From Dromaius novaehollandiae (taxonomy: Eukaryota > Chordata > Aves > Casuariiformes > Dromaiidae), in the NCBI RefSeq assembly GCF_036370855.1, contig NC_088130.1, positions 68,548,941 to 68,612,940 of the forward strand: 64,000 bases of DNA, written 5' to 3'. Shown here piece after piece: positions 13,001-24,900 of this stretch. The notes under the pieces were generated by a model, which was not told the origin of the DNA, did no database searches, and saw only the letters and a list, made by a program, of their open reading frames with translations. The number at the start of each line of letters is the position of its first letter. Position 1 is the stretch's first letter. The position numbers were made by a program, and so were the translations under genes.

Positions 13001-16000
13001 TTTGGGGCACATTAGCTAAGGTCACCCGAGATGCACAGTGCAGCTTCAGGTCAGTTCTCCTCTCTGTTGTCTGCGCACAAATCCAGGTTTATCCTAGCAT
13101 GCGTTTTGACCTGTAACTGTGATGACTGAATTTCAGACAAGAGGTGTGTGTGTCCACGCTGCATGCTTTTCCTCCCTGAGAGTGGAAGTTTGCAACTAAA
13201 TAAGGAGATTATCCACTCCAAACAAACTTTTGAAGCTCTGAAGTCTGCTCTCTGGACAGCTGCCCTCTTATTTTTACAGTATTTGCCTTGCGCAGCAAGG
13301 AATGAGACCAGGCAGAGATGGGTCACCGCGCTCCAGTACTGCGTGTGACACAAGGCCTTGCCTGCTCTACGCTGTGGGAAAATGTATCCTCATCTCCTAA
13401 TCCTTCATTTTTGCCCTGTAACCTCCCGTGAACCCACTTTGAGTCAGCCGGACTTGCCTCTTAAGGCGAGATTGATGCATCTGGAGCGCACAAAGTATGT
13501 TCCCAGCTCAGGCGGGAGGCATTTCTGCAGTATTCGCCTTTCCTGCTTGCATCCCTGTACCCCAGCGAAGGGAGAGAGGAAGCTCGGGACCTGAACTGAG
13601 ATGCTGCAGATGCGGGTGCCTCGCTGACCCTCCCTGGCCATGCCTCGGTCGCGGGGCTACTGTGCTGCAGAAAATGGAGCTCATGCCTGCGTCCCAGAAC
13701 CGCGCTGCGGCTGCTGGAGAAGTTCTCTTCCAAACGGAGGAGAAGCACGAACATCGTCAGCTGGTGCAAATCCATGATCACGTGACAGGCAGAAATATTT
13801 TCCCCGGGGTCCTGGCCAAACCCAACACATGTGGTCCCGGCCTGCCTCCCAAAAATTTCCCAGAAAAAACAGAGTGGAGTTTTCCCTCCATACCTAAAGT
13901 TGGTGCTGCATACAACAGATGGTTCACGGTTAATAAAATTTGCTAAAACAGGCAATGCCCTCGATACCGGAGGTTGAATCTACCAGGTTAAACCATTTTA
14001 TTTCTCAAACGTTGCCATTCTTTGCAAACATACCGTGGCCTTCATCTAAAAGCAACGTTGCCTGCAAATGCCATTGTATCAGACGCGGACCGCAGCGCCT
14101 TTTATCTCCCCGGCAGAGGAGGGCTGTGGGATGGGAGCTAACATTTGAAAAGATACTTTTCTTCAGAGAGGCGAACAGTTTCCTCAGCAGATTTCTACCC
14201 CCCCCCTCCCACCGCAACCCACTTTCACAAAAGAAAAAACATAAATGGGTCCTGTAGTGTCTGCAATGTAAAGAATTAGCTGAATGGGAAGAAATGAAGC
14301 ATGGGCTTTATGTCCTAGTTACAGTCAGTGCAAACATTGCCTCTAATCCCTGTCGTTGGGGGGACGGGGGGAGAGACGCAGGGAGATGCCCACTGGGAAC
14401 ATTTTGTCTCTCTCAATCTACACTTGAGATCACATTTTTTGTGTAATAAGATTGAGCTGTATTAAGAGGCCTATGTATAACGTAGAGCCGGGGGGATATT
14501 GTTCGGCCTTTCCTACCAAGTGTAGCACCTACAATCTTCCTAGGCAGGGAGGTCTTAGCAACCCATTCTTTTCATGGAAGAAAAAGCAAGCTATTCATTC
14601 CCAGTAAATCCCATTTTGCCATGGCAACCCCCCCTCACCGCCCCTCACGCACAACAGTTGTTCACAGGGGCTGTTTAAAACAACGCAACAAAAACACACC
14701 ATCGTCCATCCCGCGCTAACGTTTTCGGCTCTGAGTTTTCTGGCAACTTTGAGCCTCTGCAGCCCGGAGATCCAGTGCAGAATTAATCCATTAACCGGGG
14801 AGGGAAGGAGTAAACATGCTACGCTTTCCCCCGTGCCTTTTCCCCAGCCGCCTGGGTCAGGCGTGGGGCCAGGCATCCTGAACCGGACCGTTTTGGAGAC
14901 GGGGCGATGCTGCCCTGCGGGAACAGCCAAGGGCGCGGGCGTCTGCACGGACCGTGCTCCCTTCCCACCATCCTCTGGCTGCCACGCTGTCCTCACCCTG
15001 GAGACACCCCCGTCCTACGCAACGAGACAAATCCTCCATCAGCGTTGGCGCCTGGTTTGGGAGCCCTTTGAGGCTGCCCATGTGTGCCAAGGCGAGCGGT
15101 GCGCTAGTTTGCACTGCCTTCATCCCCTGCGAGGATGGAGATCGGAGGTCAAGGTAGCCTTTCGCACCAGCAACAAGCTCACTTGGTCCAGAAGTCACAC
15201 GCAAGGAGAAAACCAGCAGTTTTGCCCGCGTGTCTGGTTTGCTTGCAGCCCTCCCTGTCTGGGTGTCTTCATCTGCTCTCACTCGTCTTTGCTCCGCTGA
15301 GCCCATTCTGCTCCTCGTTGTGTCTGCAACTGCCTTCTCAAATATTTCATAGCGGACAGCGTAGCAGCAACTCACAGTTTGCCCACTCTTTTGTCCTTTC
15401 CAAAACAGCCTTCTCCCCCATTTCTCATCCAGGTAACCGGTTCGTATCCGATTTTTCTTTTCTCTCACTGCCCTGTCTCTGAGCATGTTGATCCTTCCAC
15501 TTTTGGTGCCCAGTCTGCTCTCCCCAGCCAGCCTCGCCTGGGAAGCTGCACCTTGCTTCGTCCCAGGGCAAGCAGACAACCCAGGGGATCGCTGGAGGTG
15601 CAGGAGCTGCCCTGTGGCTTTGCAGACCGGTGATCTTGCACTCAAAGCACAACTCAAATAAGAATTTCAACCAAAGCACCGCCAACAAGAGAGAAATGAT
15701 TCATCCACTGTCTGAGTATAGGAGACCCTCTTCCAGCAAAGTGTGGTTCTCTCCCACAGCTATCATCTGAACAGAAGACTGAAATTATGTTAGAAGACAC
15801 TCATTTGGCAAGCAACAGAAAAGCATAGAAACGTCACATCCTGGGATGCCACAGATGGATCTGTCAAAATATAACCCAAGCAGTGTTGGGAAGACACGAT
15901 CTCCTAAAGGTCTGCTCTGTGGGCTTTAGCTCTGCCGCGCTGACATACGCAGCACCTCTGCTGACAGCAGGACTTCCCACAGCTGGAAATCACATTGCTC

Positions 16001-18482
16001 CTTGGTTAAAGGAATTCCTTCCCTGGTTTTACGACTCGCTTCCCATTGCTCGCTGCTCTACAGCCATCTCTCTACCGGGGGTACGCTCTGCAGTGCAAGT
16101 GCCACCTAGGCTCAGGGTCACCTTTCTCGCCTCCGCACTGCTGTCCAGAAAAGGATGCTTCCTCCCAGGAAAGGAAAAATCTGGGTTGTCCGAACTCCAT
16201 TCTGTGTCAGAAACAACACCCCGATCTCGCAGGCTTTCCAGCGGAGCAAAAGAGCGTGCACCAGCCTGGTTGATGCTATACTGTAGACGTAGCTGTGCTG
16301 TGTCTGCAATAGCTACGGGGAGCAGCCTCTGCAGAGTGGAAGGCCTAGAGCTAGGGCTGATTTTGGCACTGGGGGACTGCAGGCAGGAGGCTAGATTTTC
16401 CTCGGGTCATTTTGTCCGTAAATATTTTCTTAAAGAGACCACAGTCTCTCCCTGGAGATATCTCAAATTCCTAAGTTCAGGTGAAGAACAGATCACCTTC
16501 TCTGAGAGAATCTGGATTCAAATTCAAGAGCAAGTAGGGATTACTGGCCTAAATTCAGTTTCAGGAAAAAATAGAATTAGGAACTGGCTTTGATTAAGAA
16601 TTAAAGGGTCATTTTTGTGTTTATAAATATAGAGAGAATGCAAAACATCGGGAAATTAGAAAAAGTCTTTGTACTAGGCATTTCTAGAATAAGTCCCAGT
16701 GATTCCACATACTTGATCCTACACTTTTTTGTTGACTGAGGTAAACGAAGTCCTTCTGGCGACCCAGACTTTTCCTCGCTATGTCACAAGCATAAAACCA
16801 TTGCTTTCCACAGGCAAACGCAGTTAGTCCGTTGGTCACACCGCAGTCTATTAATATGCAGATATTTTAAACACCATCCAGATCCTTCGGCAAATGACTC
16901 TGGGTGTTTCAAAGTACACAGTTAGTTTCCCAATTTTCAGTGGCACGTCTGCCTCCAATGTTTCCAGCCTCTCTTGAGCGCTTTCTCCTTCCCAGGAGAT
17001 CCAGCCCACGTTGATATCTATCTACTCCGAGTGCTGCAATCTCAGGCAAAGCAGCTTGGGAGTCGGAGGAGACTCCCGTCTGCAGGAGGCAACTTGTCTT
17101 TCCCTAAAACAGAAATCTGATTCAGCCGAATTGCCCTTTGCTCCAACCTACTTCTCTCCGTTCACAGTAATAAGCATTTAAGATGAGCTGCTCAGATATT
17201 TTAAGTTAGCTGAGATGGATCTCACCAAAAAGCCTCCCTAGAAATAAATCCCTTAATGACGCCGTTTAGCTCGTACGAGACATACTGCAATCGGTGGACT
17301 GGGGAGGTGAGGGGGAGGAAAAGAAATCTAAGGGCCTCTTCATTCTCAAATTTTCACTCAGAGGGCTCTGACATGAGCAAAAGCAGATTAAAACTAAGTG
17401 GCTGCAGGAATTCCTGCTCACAGCTGTCTCTCCTGCCTCTTTCCCTTTCAGTGTCCCCATATACGTGCCACAGACAGCCTGGCTCAAGCAACAGCTGTGA
17501 AACCGCTGGAAATTTCACACTGATTTGGGGTTTCTTTCATATGCGGAGTGCAATACGCAGCTGCTGGGCAGCTGCTCCGTGGGAGCTTAGCCACCCGTGC
17601 AGAGGCGATGGGAATCCCAGGGAAGCAGGAGGACGCGTACCGGGGAGCAAAACCAGCCGGGGCACCCGGTTTTGATCTGCCAGCATCCGTAATCAAAGCT
17701 TGGCCCTGTACAAACGTCCACCTCCAAGTTTTATTCCGGCTCCTGAGCTGCGGAGGGGCCTCTTGGAAAGGCTCCTCCTGCGTTTAGGACCGGTATCGAG
17801 CACGGCAGCACATTGCTTTAGCGTTCACTGCGCTTTTTATTGTGAGACAGCTGATAAGCACCGAGATGTTCCTTTCCGAGAGAGATTCGGCTCCTGACAA
17901 CGTGCAGGACGCCGGGCAGCAGCGTTACCCCTCGGCGAGGAGACCCTCGCTGCACAGAGGGCTAAGGCCGTACGTATTAACGGTTCTGCACAGCCGGCCT
18001 CAGAGCGGCAGGGGCCCTATTTGCTCTTTAAGCCTCGTTAAAAGCAAATGTAGCCTTAATACCTGGGGAAGGGTACTTTATAGAGGCCAAAAGCCACACT
18101 GAAACAAAAGATCGCGTTGTTAAGCTCAACAGCCACAGCCGTGCTGGGAAGGATACAATTCATATGTCCCCCAGCAAAACCAGCAGTTTTACCGTTGTCA
18201 CAGCATTTCTTGGGATTTGTAGTTCCAGAAGTACCTGAGTTGCCAGCAAAGAGAATTTTGCTGCTATTTCAACAAGCCACAATTGTGTCTCTGAGCCTGC
18301 TTTTCCCCACCTTGCTCTCTGCATCTTCCTCTAATAAACTGAAGTGAGAAGACACTCAAGTGAGATTATCCTATGTTCCTACAATCCTTTCAATAAATTA
18401 AGTTGGAGTGTTGGTTTATAATTGTGGCCTCTTGATCAGGAAGTGCCAGTTTGCCACTGTTCCAGGTGGAAAGATCTTTGGC
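13001..18482. other. Intergenic, GC- and CpG-richer block
   Basis: CpGs are scattered through the block, densest near 14.87-15.0 and 17.56-18.0 kb. The longest anonymous frames of the window lie here: 266 codons minus at 14857-15657, 236 plus at 15883-16593, 183 plus at 14749-15300 and 164 minus at 13461-13955. They overlap on opposite strands and carry no recognisable domains, so they are probably GC-driven chance. Confidence 0.45.
14863..15010. promoter_or_regulatory. CpG-rich patch overlapping the longest anonymous ORF
   Basis: CpGs are dense in aaccggaccg, gacggggcgatg and aagggcgcgggcg. The patch lies inside a wider GC-richer block of about 14.7-15.6 kb, where both strands have long open frames. 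Confidence 0.25.
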
Positions 18483-18528
18483 TTAATTCATAATCCTATA
18501 CATTAATTCATAATTATTAATTCATAAT
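18483..18528 (+). repeat. Threefold ttaattcataat repeat
   Basis: The 12-mer ttaattcataat occurs at 18483-18494, 18503-18514 and 18517-18528, partly with the extension cctata/cctaat. It is a small AT-rich local duplication. Confidence 0.8.
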
Positions 18529-21500
18529 CCTAATATTCTGCTAATTTTACCAGTCCCTCTCATCCATGCTAGATGGGCTAAGAAAACCAAATAGAGCATC
18601 AGCAAAATCTCTCCTTAGAAAGAGCAACCGAATAATTTATGTATACTATCCTTCATATAAAGAGAGTTACAACTCATCCCATCAGTGATCCCATAAGCTG
18701 TATTTTCCATAGGAATTATCTCATCCTCTCACTGGTCTCTTAACAGAGCTGCATAAAAGCTTCGCTTTGCAGAACACTGGTCTTCATCCCTCTGTCATGG
18801 GCCACATATTTCCCCCATACATTCACCCTGCAAAACGTTTTCCCAATTTGGTTGCACGGAATTAACCAAGTGAAATTCAGGCTGTACGTTATAAGGAGTT
18901 GCGTGCTATGCAACAATTTTATTGAGGATACATATTAAAAATAAATAAAACACTCGCTCCGGTTTGTTACTTCACATGAGCCTCAGCCAAAAGACATCTG
19001 AGCCCCAGGGGTGGGAAATGCCACCAGTAACAGTACAGCAGTGCAACCAAGTATTTTCCGAAGAGCAGCAGTGGAAATTCATTATTTCTATGGACTATTT
19101 CGACGTAGGAATGGGCCCAGGGCAGAACAGCAGATCTACCCGCCCTTGAATTTCCCAGGGTTTCATATAGGCATTACGGCATGAGTTTGTCTATTCTTGC
19201 CCTTTGACATCCTCTCAAAACTGAGGAGGGTGTTGAACTCCTGCTGTGGAGGAGTACTTACAGAGGCTGGCATGTTTTTCCCAGAAACTCACAAACAAAC
19301 AAGAGAAATGCCACGATTTTAAACATCCTCATCCCCAGCGATATACGCCCTACAGATATTCTGACATGAGAACATGGACCTGTAGAAATCAGGGTGGGCA
19401 GAAATGTTAAATACTTTAGACTCAAGAGACAACTTCCCCTGTGTAACGTCATCTGCATTTTCCTTTCCCTTTAAAGAGAGCATCCCAAGACTTTGGAAGC
19501 AGCTCCCTGTTTTCCTAGGCGTGAAATATTGCAATGCTAATTGATGTTTTTAATCAATGATCCTGAAATATGCCTACACAACAGCACTGATAAAATCTGC
19601 AGGTAAAATCAGCATTGGCAGAACAGCAGCTATTGCAGAGGGCAGGGCAGTCGTACAGAGCGACTAGGATCACTCTGCCAGACAGACTTATTCAGACAAA
19701 TCCCATTTTCACCGAGCTATAAAGAAAATTGCAAAACAACAAAGGAGACGGGCTTTATCTGCTCAGTGGGAGCTGGATCCAGGAAAGATTTGGCTGAAAA
19801 AGACCCAGGCATTGCCCTGGCCTTGAAACTCCTCCTGGCCTCCAGCTGGATGCCGTGGCAGAAAAGAAATGCATGAACAGAGGAAGGATAACCAGGATTA
19901 GGCTGGTGGCCTTTCTCTATATATACAGCACTGGTAAGACGGATACCGAAATAACACAGTCAATCCTATAACCCTCATTTTAAAAGTGATATTGTCTCCT
20001 GAGGTCTCTCTGGAGCTGCCTGCATTCAAGGCTGCTCAGATCCGAAGCTCAACAGCCCTCTGAGCCAACAGATTTGCTCTAGGCTGACAAGCTAGCTGAG
20101 AAAATGGCTTAGTTTGTCCACGTTGATGCTGGTGGAAATTATGGAGATGGCACAGAGTTACAGGTTGAGCTTCTCACCATCCGGAAGGTCTCCATGGCAG
20201 ACCCCATCCTGCTCAAGCCCTTAAGGCACCCACCCTCTCTACTTGGTCGAAAGGAAGATCGAACCATGTCTTGATCATTGCATGTTGGCGTCTGGATTGG
20301 GAAAAAGTAAATGGGTACAAATGGGCCCTTTTATCTGAGCAAAAGGAGCAGCAGCTGAAGCCAGGCAACTGCAAATTAAAAATAACATGCCTTTTATCCA
20401 TGAGGTTGATGAACCACTGGGAAAACTGTCATGGGAGATGATCGATGCTGAGTTTCTTGACGTCTCCAGCTTCAGACAATGCCTTTCGCAAGGACGTGCT
20501 TTAGCCAAGGACAAGTTGTTGTGATTAGTGGGGGAAAATAAAGAGGAACTGCATGACTTTTCTTCTGATGAAGAGGCCTTTGGCGCTGTGAATCAGCCTT
20601 TAGTGGCAAGTTCCCCTTGGCAAGCAATACAAGAAGGGTTCTCTGAAGCATGGTCTGTGCTTTTCAGGGAGAGAAAACCTCAAAAATCGCATCTGATTTT
20701 TCCTGCTGTGCTACCAGCCCTGACCTCACTTAGGAGAAGGCTTTGTCTTTCTCCAGTTGTGTCGGCATATATGTCGTCACTGCAAAGGGGAGACGGTTTC
20801 GAGTCGTTTCCTAGTGCTTTGATCCTTCCCCTGCGGAAGTCGGTGCGTTTCCAAGCTGATTTCTTGTTCAGGGAGCTGAGCAAGCCCGAGAGCGGCCACG
20901 ACCGAGGCAGTGCTAAAGAAACCCTGGGCTGAGCAGAAGCATCACCGAGTAACGTCCTTAGTCCTCAACACCGGTAAAAACGCGCTTAACTGGAAAAACT
21001 CTGCCAGGGGAATCGGCGGGACTCAGGATGATGAGAAAGGAGCTGCACGCCGAGCACAACTCGTGGCCTCCAGCCACCACCCCCAGCACCGGGTGCCGGG
21101 CCGGGGACCCTGCAGAGCATCCACGCGCTGCAAAAACCAGACCCAGCCCTTGCAGAAAAAAGACCACTGCAAAGTTAAGGGCACCCGCAGAGCTCAGCGT
21201 TGACCGCAGCGAGCCAGCACCTCGCGCTCTCTGCTTCTCGCCCTTTTTGTTCTACGTGCAACATCACGTTTTCCATCCAGCTCCTGCTAACGATAAACCG
21301 AGCAGAAGTGAAGCGCCCGCTTTGTTTAGTGGTTTTTTCCCCCCCTTTGTTCGAGCTGTACAGTGTAAAGTTTGTTTGCTCGGTGGCCTTTGTCGCAGGG
21401 CTTCCCTTCCTCTTGAAGGCCCCTCGTAGATGCTTTACAATAATTTTATGCTTATGAAATTGTTCCAACCTCTGCAGCCCGGCTCTGGGCGGAACAATGC

Positions 21501-22713
21501 GTTCTCTGTGTCTTCATGAATAGAAAACATCAGGCCATAGTGATAGAGCTCAAGCTAGTGCCCAGCCCTCGCCATTGCATAAAAGTGCTTTTCAGCCTGT
21601 ACTTGGGAAAAAAATGTCTTTTAATGCTCACACAGTACTCCTTTTAAAATGCTAACGCCACTTACAGCTATTGATAGGAAGAAGTCAGACTAATCTTAGC
21701 AAGAGGTTCCCATGACCTTTCGGTATCTCTAATACTGCAACTTTGAAAATTATCTTTGCAGGGAAAACAATGTAAAATATACCAAAGGATTTATAGCAGA
21801 CAAATGACTACTTGTTAAGAAGCCAAGGTGTTACCAGAAGGGATTTTGCCGTCATGAATCTGGTGCTGGGGCTAGCAAAAGTCACAGTAGCAGAGTGTGA
21901 ATATTGAAGAGCAAAAGAAATATTAGTCAGACTTTTCAGGACTGACCTCTACAGCATAAAACACACCTGAGGAACTCCCTGCCCTGTGATATTGCCTCAA
22001 AATAGGCGTTAAAATATTGCAATGGGGATGAGAGACTGTGATTCCCTTCACTTTCTTAGCAACAAAAAAAAGAAACAGCAAAAAAAAAAAGGTTCAAAAC
22101 TTCTTTTGTTAGGGACCAAACCTGTGGAAATTCGAAAGAATTAGTAGATTAGAGATTGCAAAATGAATCTTTAAGCAAGTTCGCCTAAAGTAGCGACATC
22201 CAGATAATAATTTTGAGGGAAGAAGAGGCTAAATCAGAAAATCGGAAGACACAGGAAATCTCTCCTCCCTGCTTTCTTTGTACATAGTAAACGAGCTTGC
22301 TGGAAAGCTATGCAGCACCTCTGCCAAGCAGAGCCTTTATTCTGGCCTCTACATGTCGTAGCTGGCCAGGCTGACTGAAATCTAGAGGAAAAATGACAGC
22401 TGGAAAAAAATAGAAATCCTGGCAAAGAAAATGTGTCGAAATGGTACAAAACGCTAGCAGGAAGAAACTTTGAGAGACCTGTGAAACAATCTGAGGGCAG
22501 AATTGAAAATGAAATGCAAATAGGTCTTCTGAAGGGGGAAAAATGACGCTTCTGAAATGTGTCACCTCGCAACACCTTTTCGAGGAGTAATACTGAAAAC
22601 CAGCTAGCGGTAAAACACTCGGCAGTTCCCAAGTGGGAAGCAAATAATTTCAGAACCAGACCTTTTCCGTCCATAAATGATGAGAGAAGCACTTCATTTT
22701 TACGGCATAGAAC

Positions 22714-22731
22714 AAAAAAAAAAAAAAAAAA
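22714..22731 (+). repeat. Poly(A) run, 18 A
   Basis: Uninterrupted run of A. No AATAAA is seen just upstream. Confidence 0.8.
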
Positions 22732-23118
22732 TCTAAACCAAGACTCGATCCCTGAGTGCAATTAAAATCTTATAGCCAGATACACCTGGATTTGACCAAA
22801 TACCCCCTTCATTGCACACAGCATGCCCGGTACCTGGGGAAGGCTTGGGTTTGCAGCATCTCCCCCAGCAAATCCAGACAAGCCCTTGTGAGCACAAAAA
22901 GTGCATCCGAGCCTCCGGGACCAGCCTCCTTTTGCTGGGCCCCGAGGCAAATATCATCACTGGTGGCTCTATACGCACCAGCGTGTCCTGACGTGATCTC
23001 AGTGCTTACCTCAAAAAGTCATGAACCAGAAGAGATTCGCTGCAGGAGCGTTGCCATTCCTGCAGTGCTGCCCTTTGGAAAACCCTGCACAAGCATGCAT
23101 GGATACTGGGTTTTTTGG

Positions 23119-23141
23119 TTTTTTTTTTTTTTTTTTTTTTT
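23119..23141 (+). repeat. Poly(T) run, 23 T
   Basis: Uninterrupted run of T after ttttttgg. No clear retrocopy body was seen on the minus strand. Confidence 0.8.
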
Positions 23142-23501
23142 AACTGAAATAAGCGGGTTGGCATTTATGCAGACAAACATGAAAGTTTATGCAAAAAAAT
23201 GAAATAAATTCCTTCATTTTAATCAGGACTCGGAGACCGCAACACTCTCTCTTTACAGGCTGTCCTTTCAAGATTTTTTTACACAGCTATTACAAGACAG
23301 GACCTGCAGTTTTTACTCAAGCAAAACTTTTTTTCTGCTGTCAGGGAGCAGTTTTGTCCCAGTAAAAACAATCATTATTTTTACTAGTAACAGCTGTTGT
23401 CCTGGACTCGGCTCAGCAGCACCCGTTACCCCGTTAGATGTGGCTGCTAAGAGCGTGCAACCTTCAATACCGAAAACACCAACCCAAATTCAGACCTTTT
23501 C

Positions 23502-23516
23502 TTTTTTTTTTTTTTT
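23502..23516 (+). repeat. Poly(T) run, 15 T
   Basis: Uninterrupted run of T. Confidence 0.75.
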
Positions 23517-23816
23517 AAATACACTCGGGCTAAAGGCGTCTTTGTCTAATGTGACTTATTCGTAATTACTCAAGCTGCTAATTTTACTCTTACGTAAATG
23601 GCACGGGGAGGCAAGGCACGAAGGGAGGCATGTGCTGGGTAACGGGCAGCAGCAGGAAAGGATGAAACCGGAGAGACGAGACCGGCTCTGGGTGCATGAG
23701 CAGGTATCAGCAACGCAGAAACAGTTTTATGAATTCCCTAGGAATTCAGGTGGGGTCCGTTCCTCTTCAGATCACCGACCAAAAAGTTTGAAATCCCTAT
23801 TTTTCCTCCCATCTGG

Positions 23817-23830
23817 AAAAAAAAAAAAAA
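23817..23830 (+). repeat. Poly(A) run, 14 A
   Basis: Uninterrupted run of A. Confidence 0.75.
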
Positions 23831-24600
23831 TCAGTTTAGGGCCACTGGTTCTCCCCAGATCGACCCTTTCAGCCCGGCGGTTCGCGGTCCCCGGTTCGAA
23901 CCTCACCAAGGAGAAGCCCTCTGAGACGGCGCGCTCAGGATTTACAAGGACATTCTGTCTTAATTAACTTTGTTTGCAAACTTCAAATGCTGCCTTATAA
24001 ACAAGCTTATATTTTCTCCCGGCACCGCCACCTGACAGCTGAGCCGATGTCTCCTAGGAATACGCCGCGCTTAGCACGCAGGCACCGGGCGCTTGCTGGG
24101 TTTGGGAGGCAAAGTAAACACGAGCAGACGCACACAGCAATTACCGGGAAGCTATCCTGGGCAGTTCTGCCTCACTGCTAATATTTACCACCCAAACCAG
24201 CTCTTGTTTTCCATCTTAAACCTCATTATCCTTTAATAAAACGAGTTTACACTCCGAGTGCATGCCTTGGCTGTCTGGCGTGCTCTACTGTATATTTTTG
24301 CAAGCCATGAAGATGTCAAGAGAGGGCAAGTTTTCTGCAGAACAGCAGTGTTGTTACTCGTCCTTCGTAATGTTGATAAGTGCCGAAAAGCAAAACACAG
24401 CCTTTCAAAAAAAACTCTCAGAAGTGCAACAAATTCAGCAAGCTAATGGACTTCAACGCTAATTTGTTCAACGGTAAACCTTCACTTACGAACCACAGAT
24501 GTGGGCTGAGGTTTTCGCACATCGCTGTTAATTTTTAACGTAATGGGTCTGAAGCCTACGGCCAGCATTTTCAACTTTTATTATTTCCTGGGCCTCTAAA

Positions 24601-24720
24601 CTTTTTCCACCGAAGGTCTGGCCTGGTGCGCGGGGAAGCGTGCCGGCAGCGCGCTCCCTTTTCGTAGCTACCTTGCACAGACCCCTCGCGAGCAGCCCAG
24701 AGACGTCTGCAGCCCCGCAG
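24601..24720. promoter_or_regulatory. Short CpG cluster
   Basis: About 12 CpGs occur in 120 bp, including tgcgcgggg, gcgcgctcc and tcgcgag. It is shorter than a formal CpG island and has no adjacent gene. It could be an unmethylated regulatory patch. Confidence 0.25.
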
Positions 24721-24885
24721 GCTGAAAAACAGGGCCCAAATGGCTTGGAAAGCTACCCGGCTCCTTCCTCCCAACTCTGGGAACACTTTCAAGAGAGGAA
24801 TAAAGAAAAATATCTCGCTCGCTCAAGCTAGGCACCTCTTTCCCAATTTTACCAGGTGATGTGTCATTATATGGTGCTTCTGGGG

Positions 24886-24900
24886 AAAAAAAAAAAAAAA
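24886..24900 (+). repeat. Poly(A) run, 15 A
   Basis: Uninterrupted run of A. It marks the edge between a CpG-richer block and an AT-rich block. Confidence 0.75.

Larger units (their letters stand above)
18529..24600. other. Intergenic, mixed composition
   Basis: A CpG-richer stretch lies near 20.85-21.25 kb. Four homopolymers lie at 22.7-23.8 kb. A 134-codon plus frame at 20528-20932 (starting ENKEELHDFSSDEEAFGAVN after the Met-Gly) was not recognised as any known protein. Confidence 0.45.

Noticed and set aside
23884..23915. A tRNA-like B box (ggttcgaacc) with a loose A-box-like word upstream
   Set aside because: The bases flanking the loop cannot form a 5-bp T stem and no acceptor or anticodon arm can be drawn. 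The match comes from a short palindrome.
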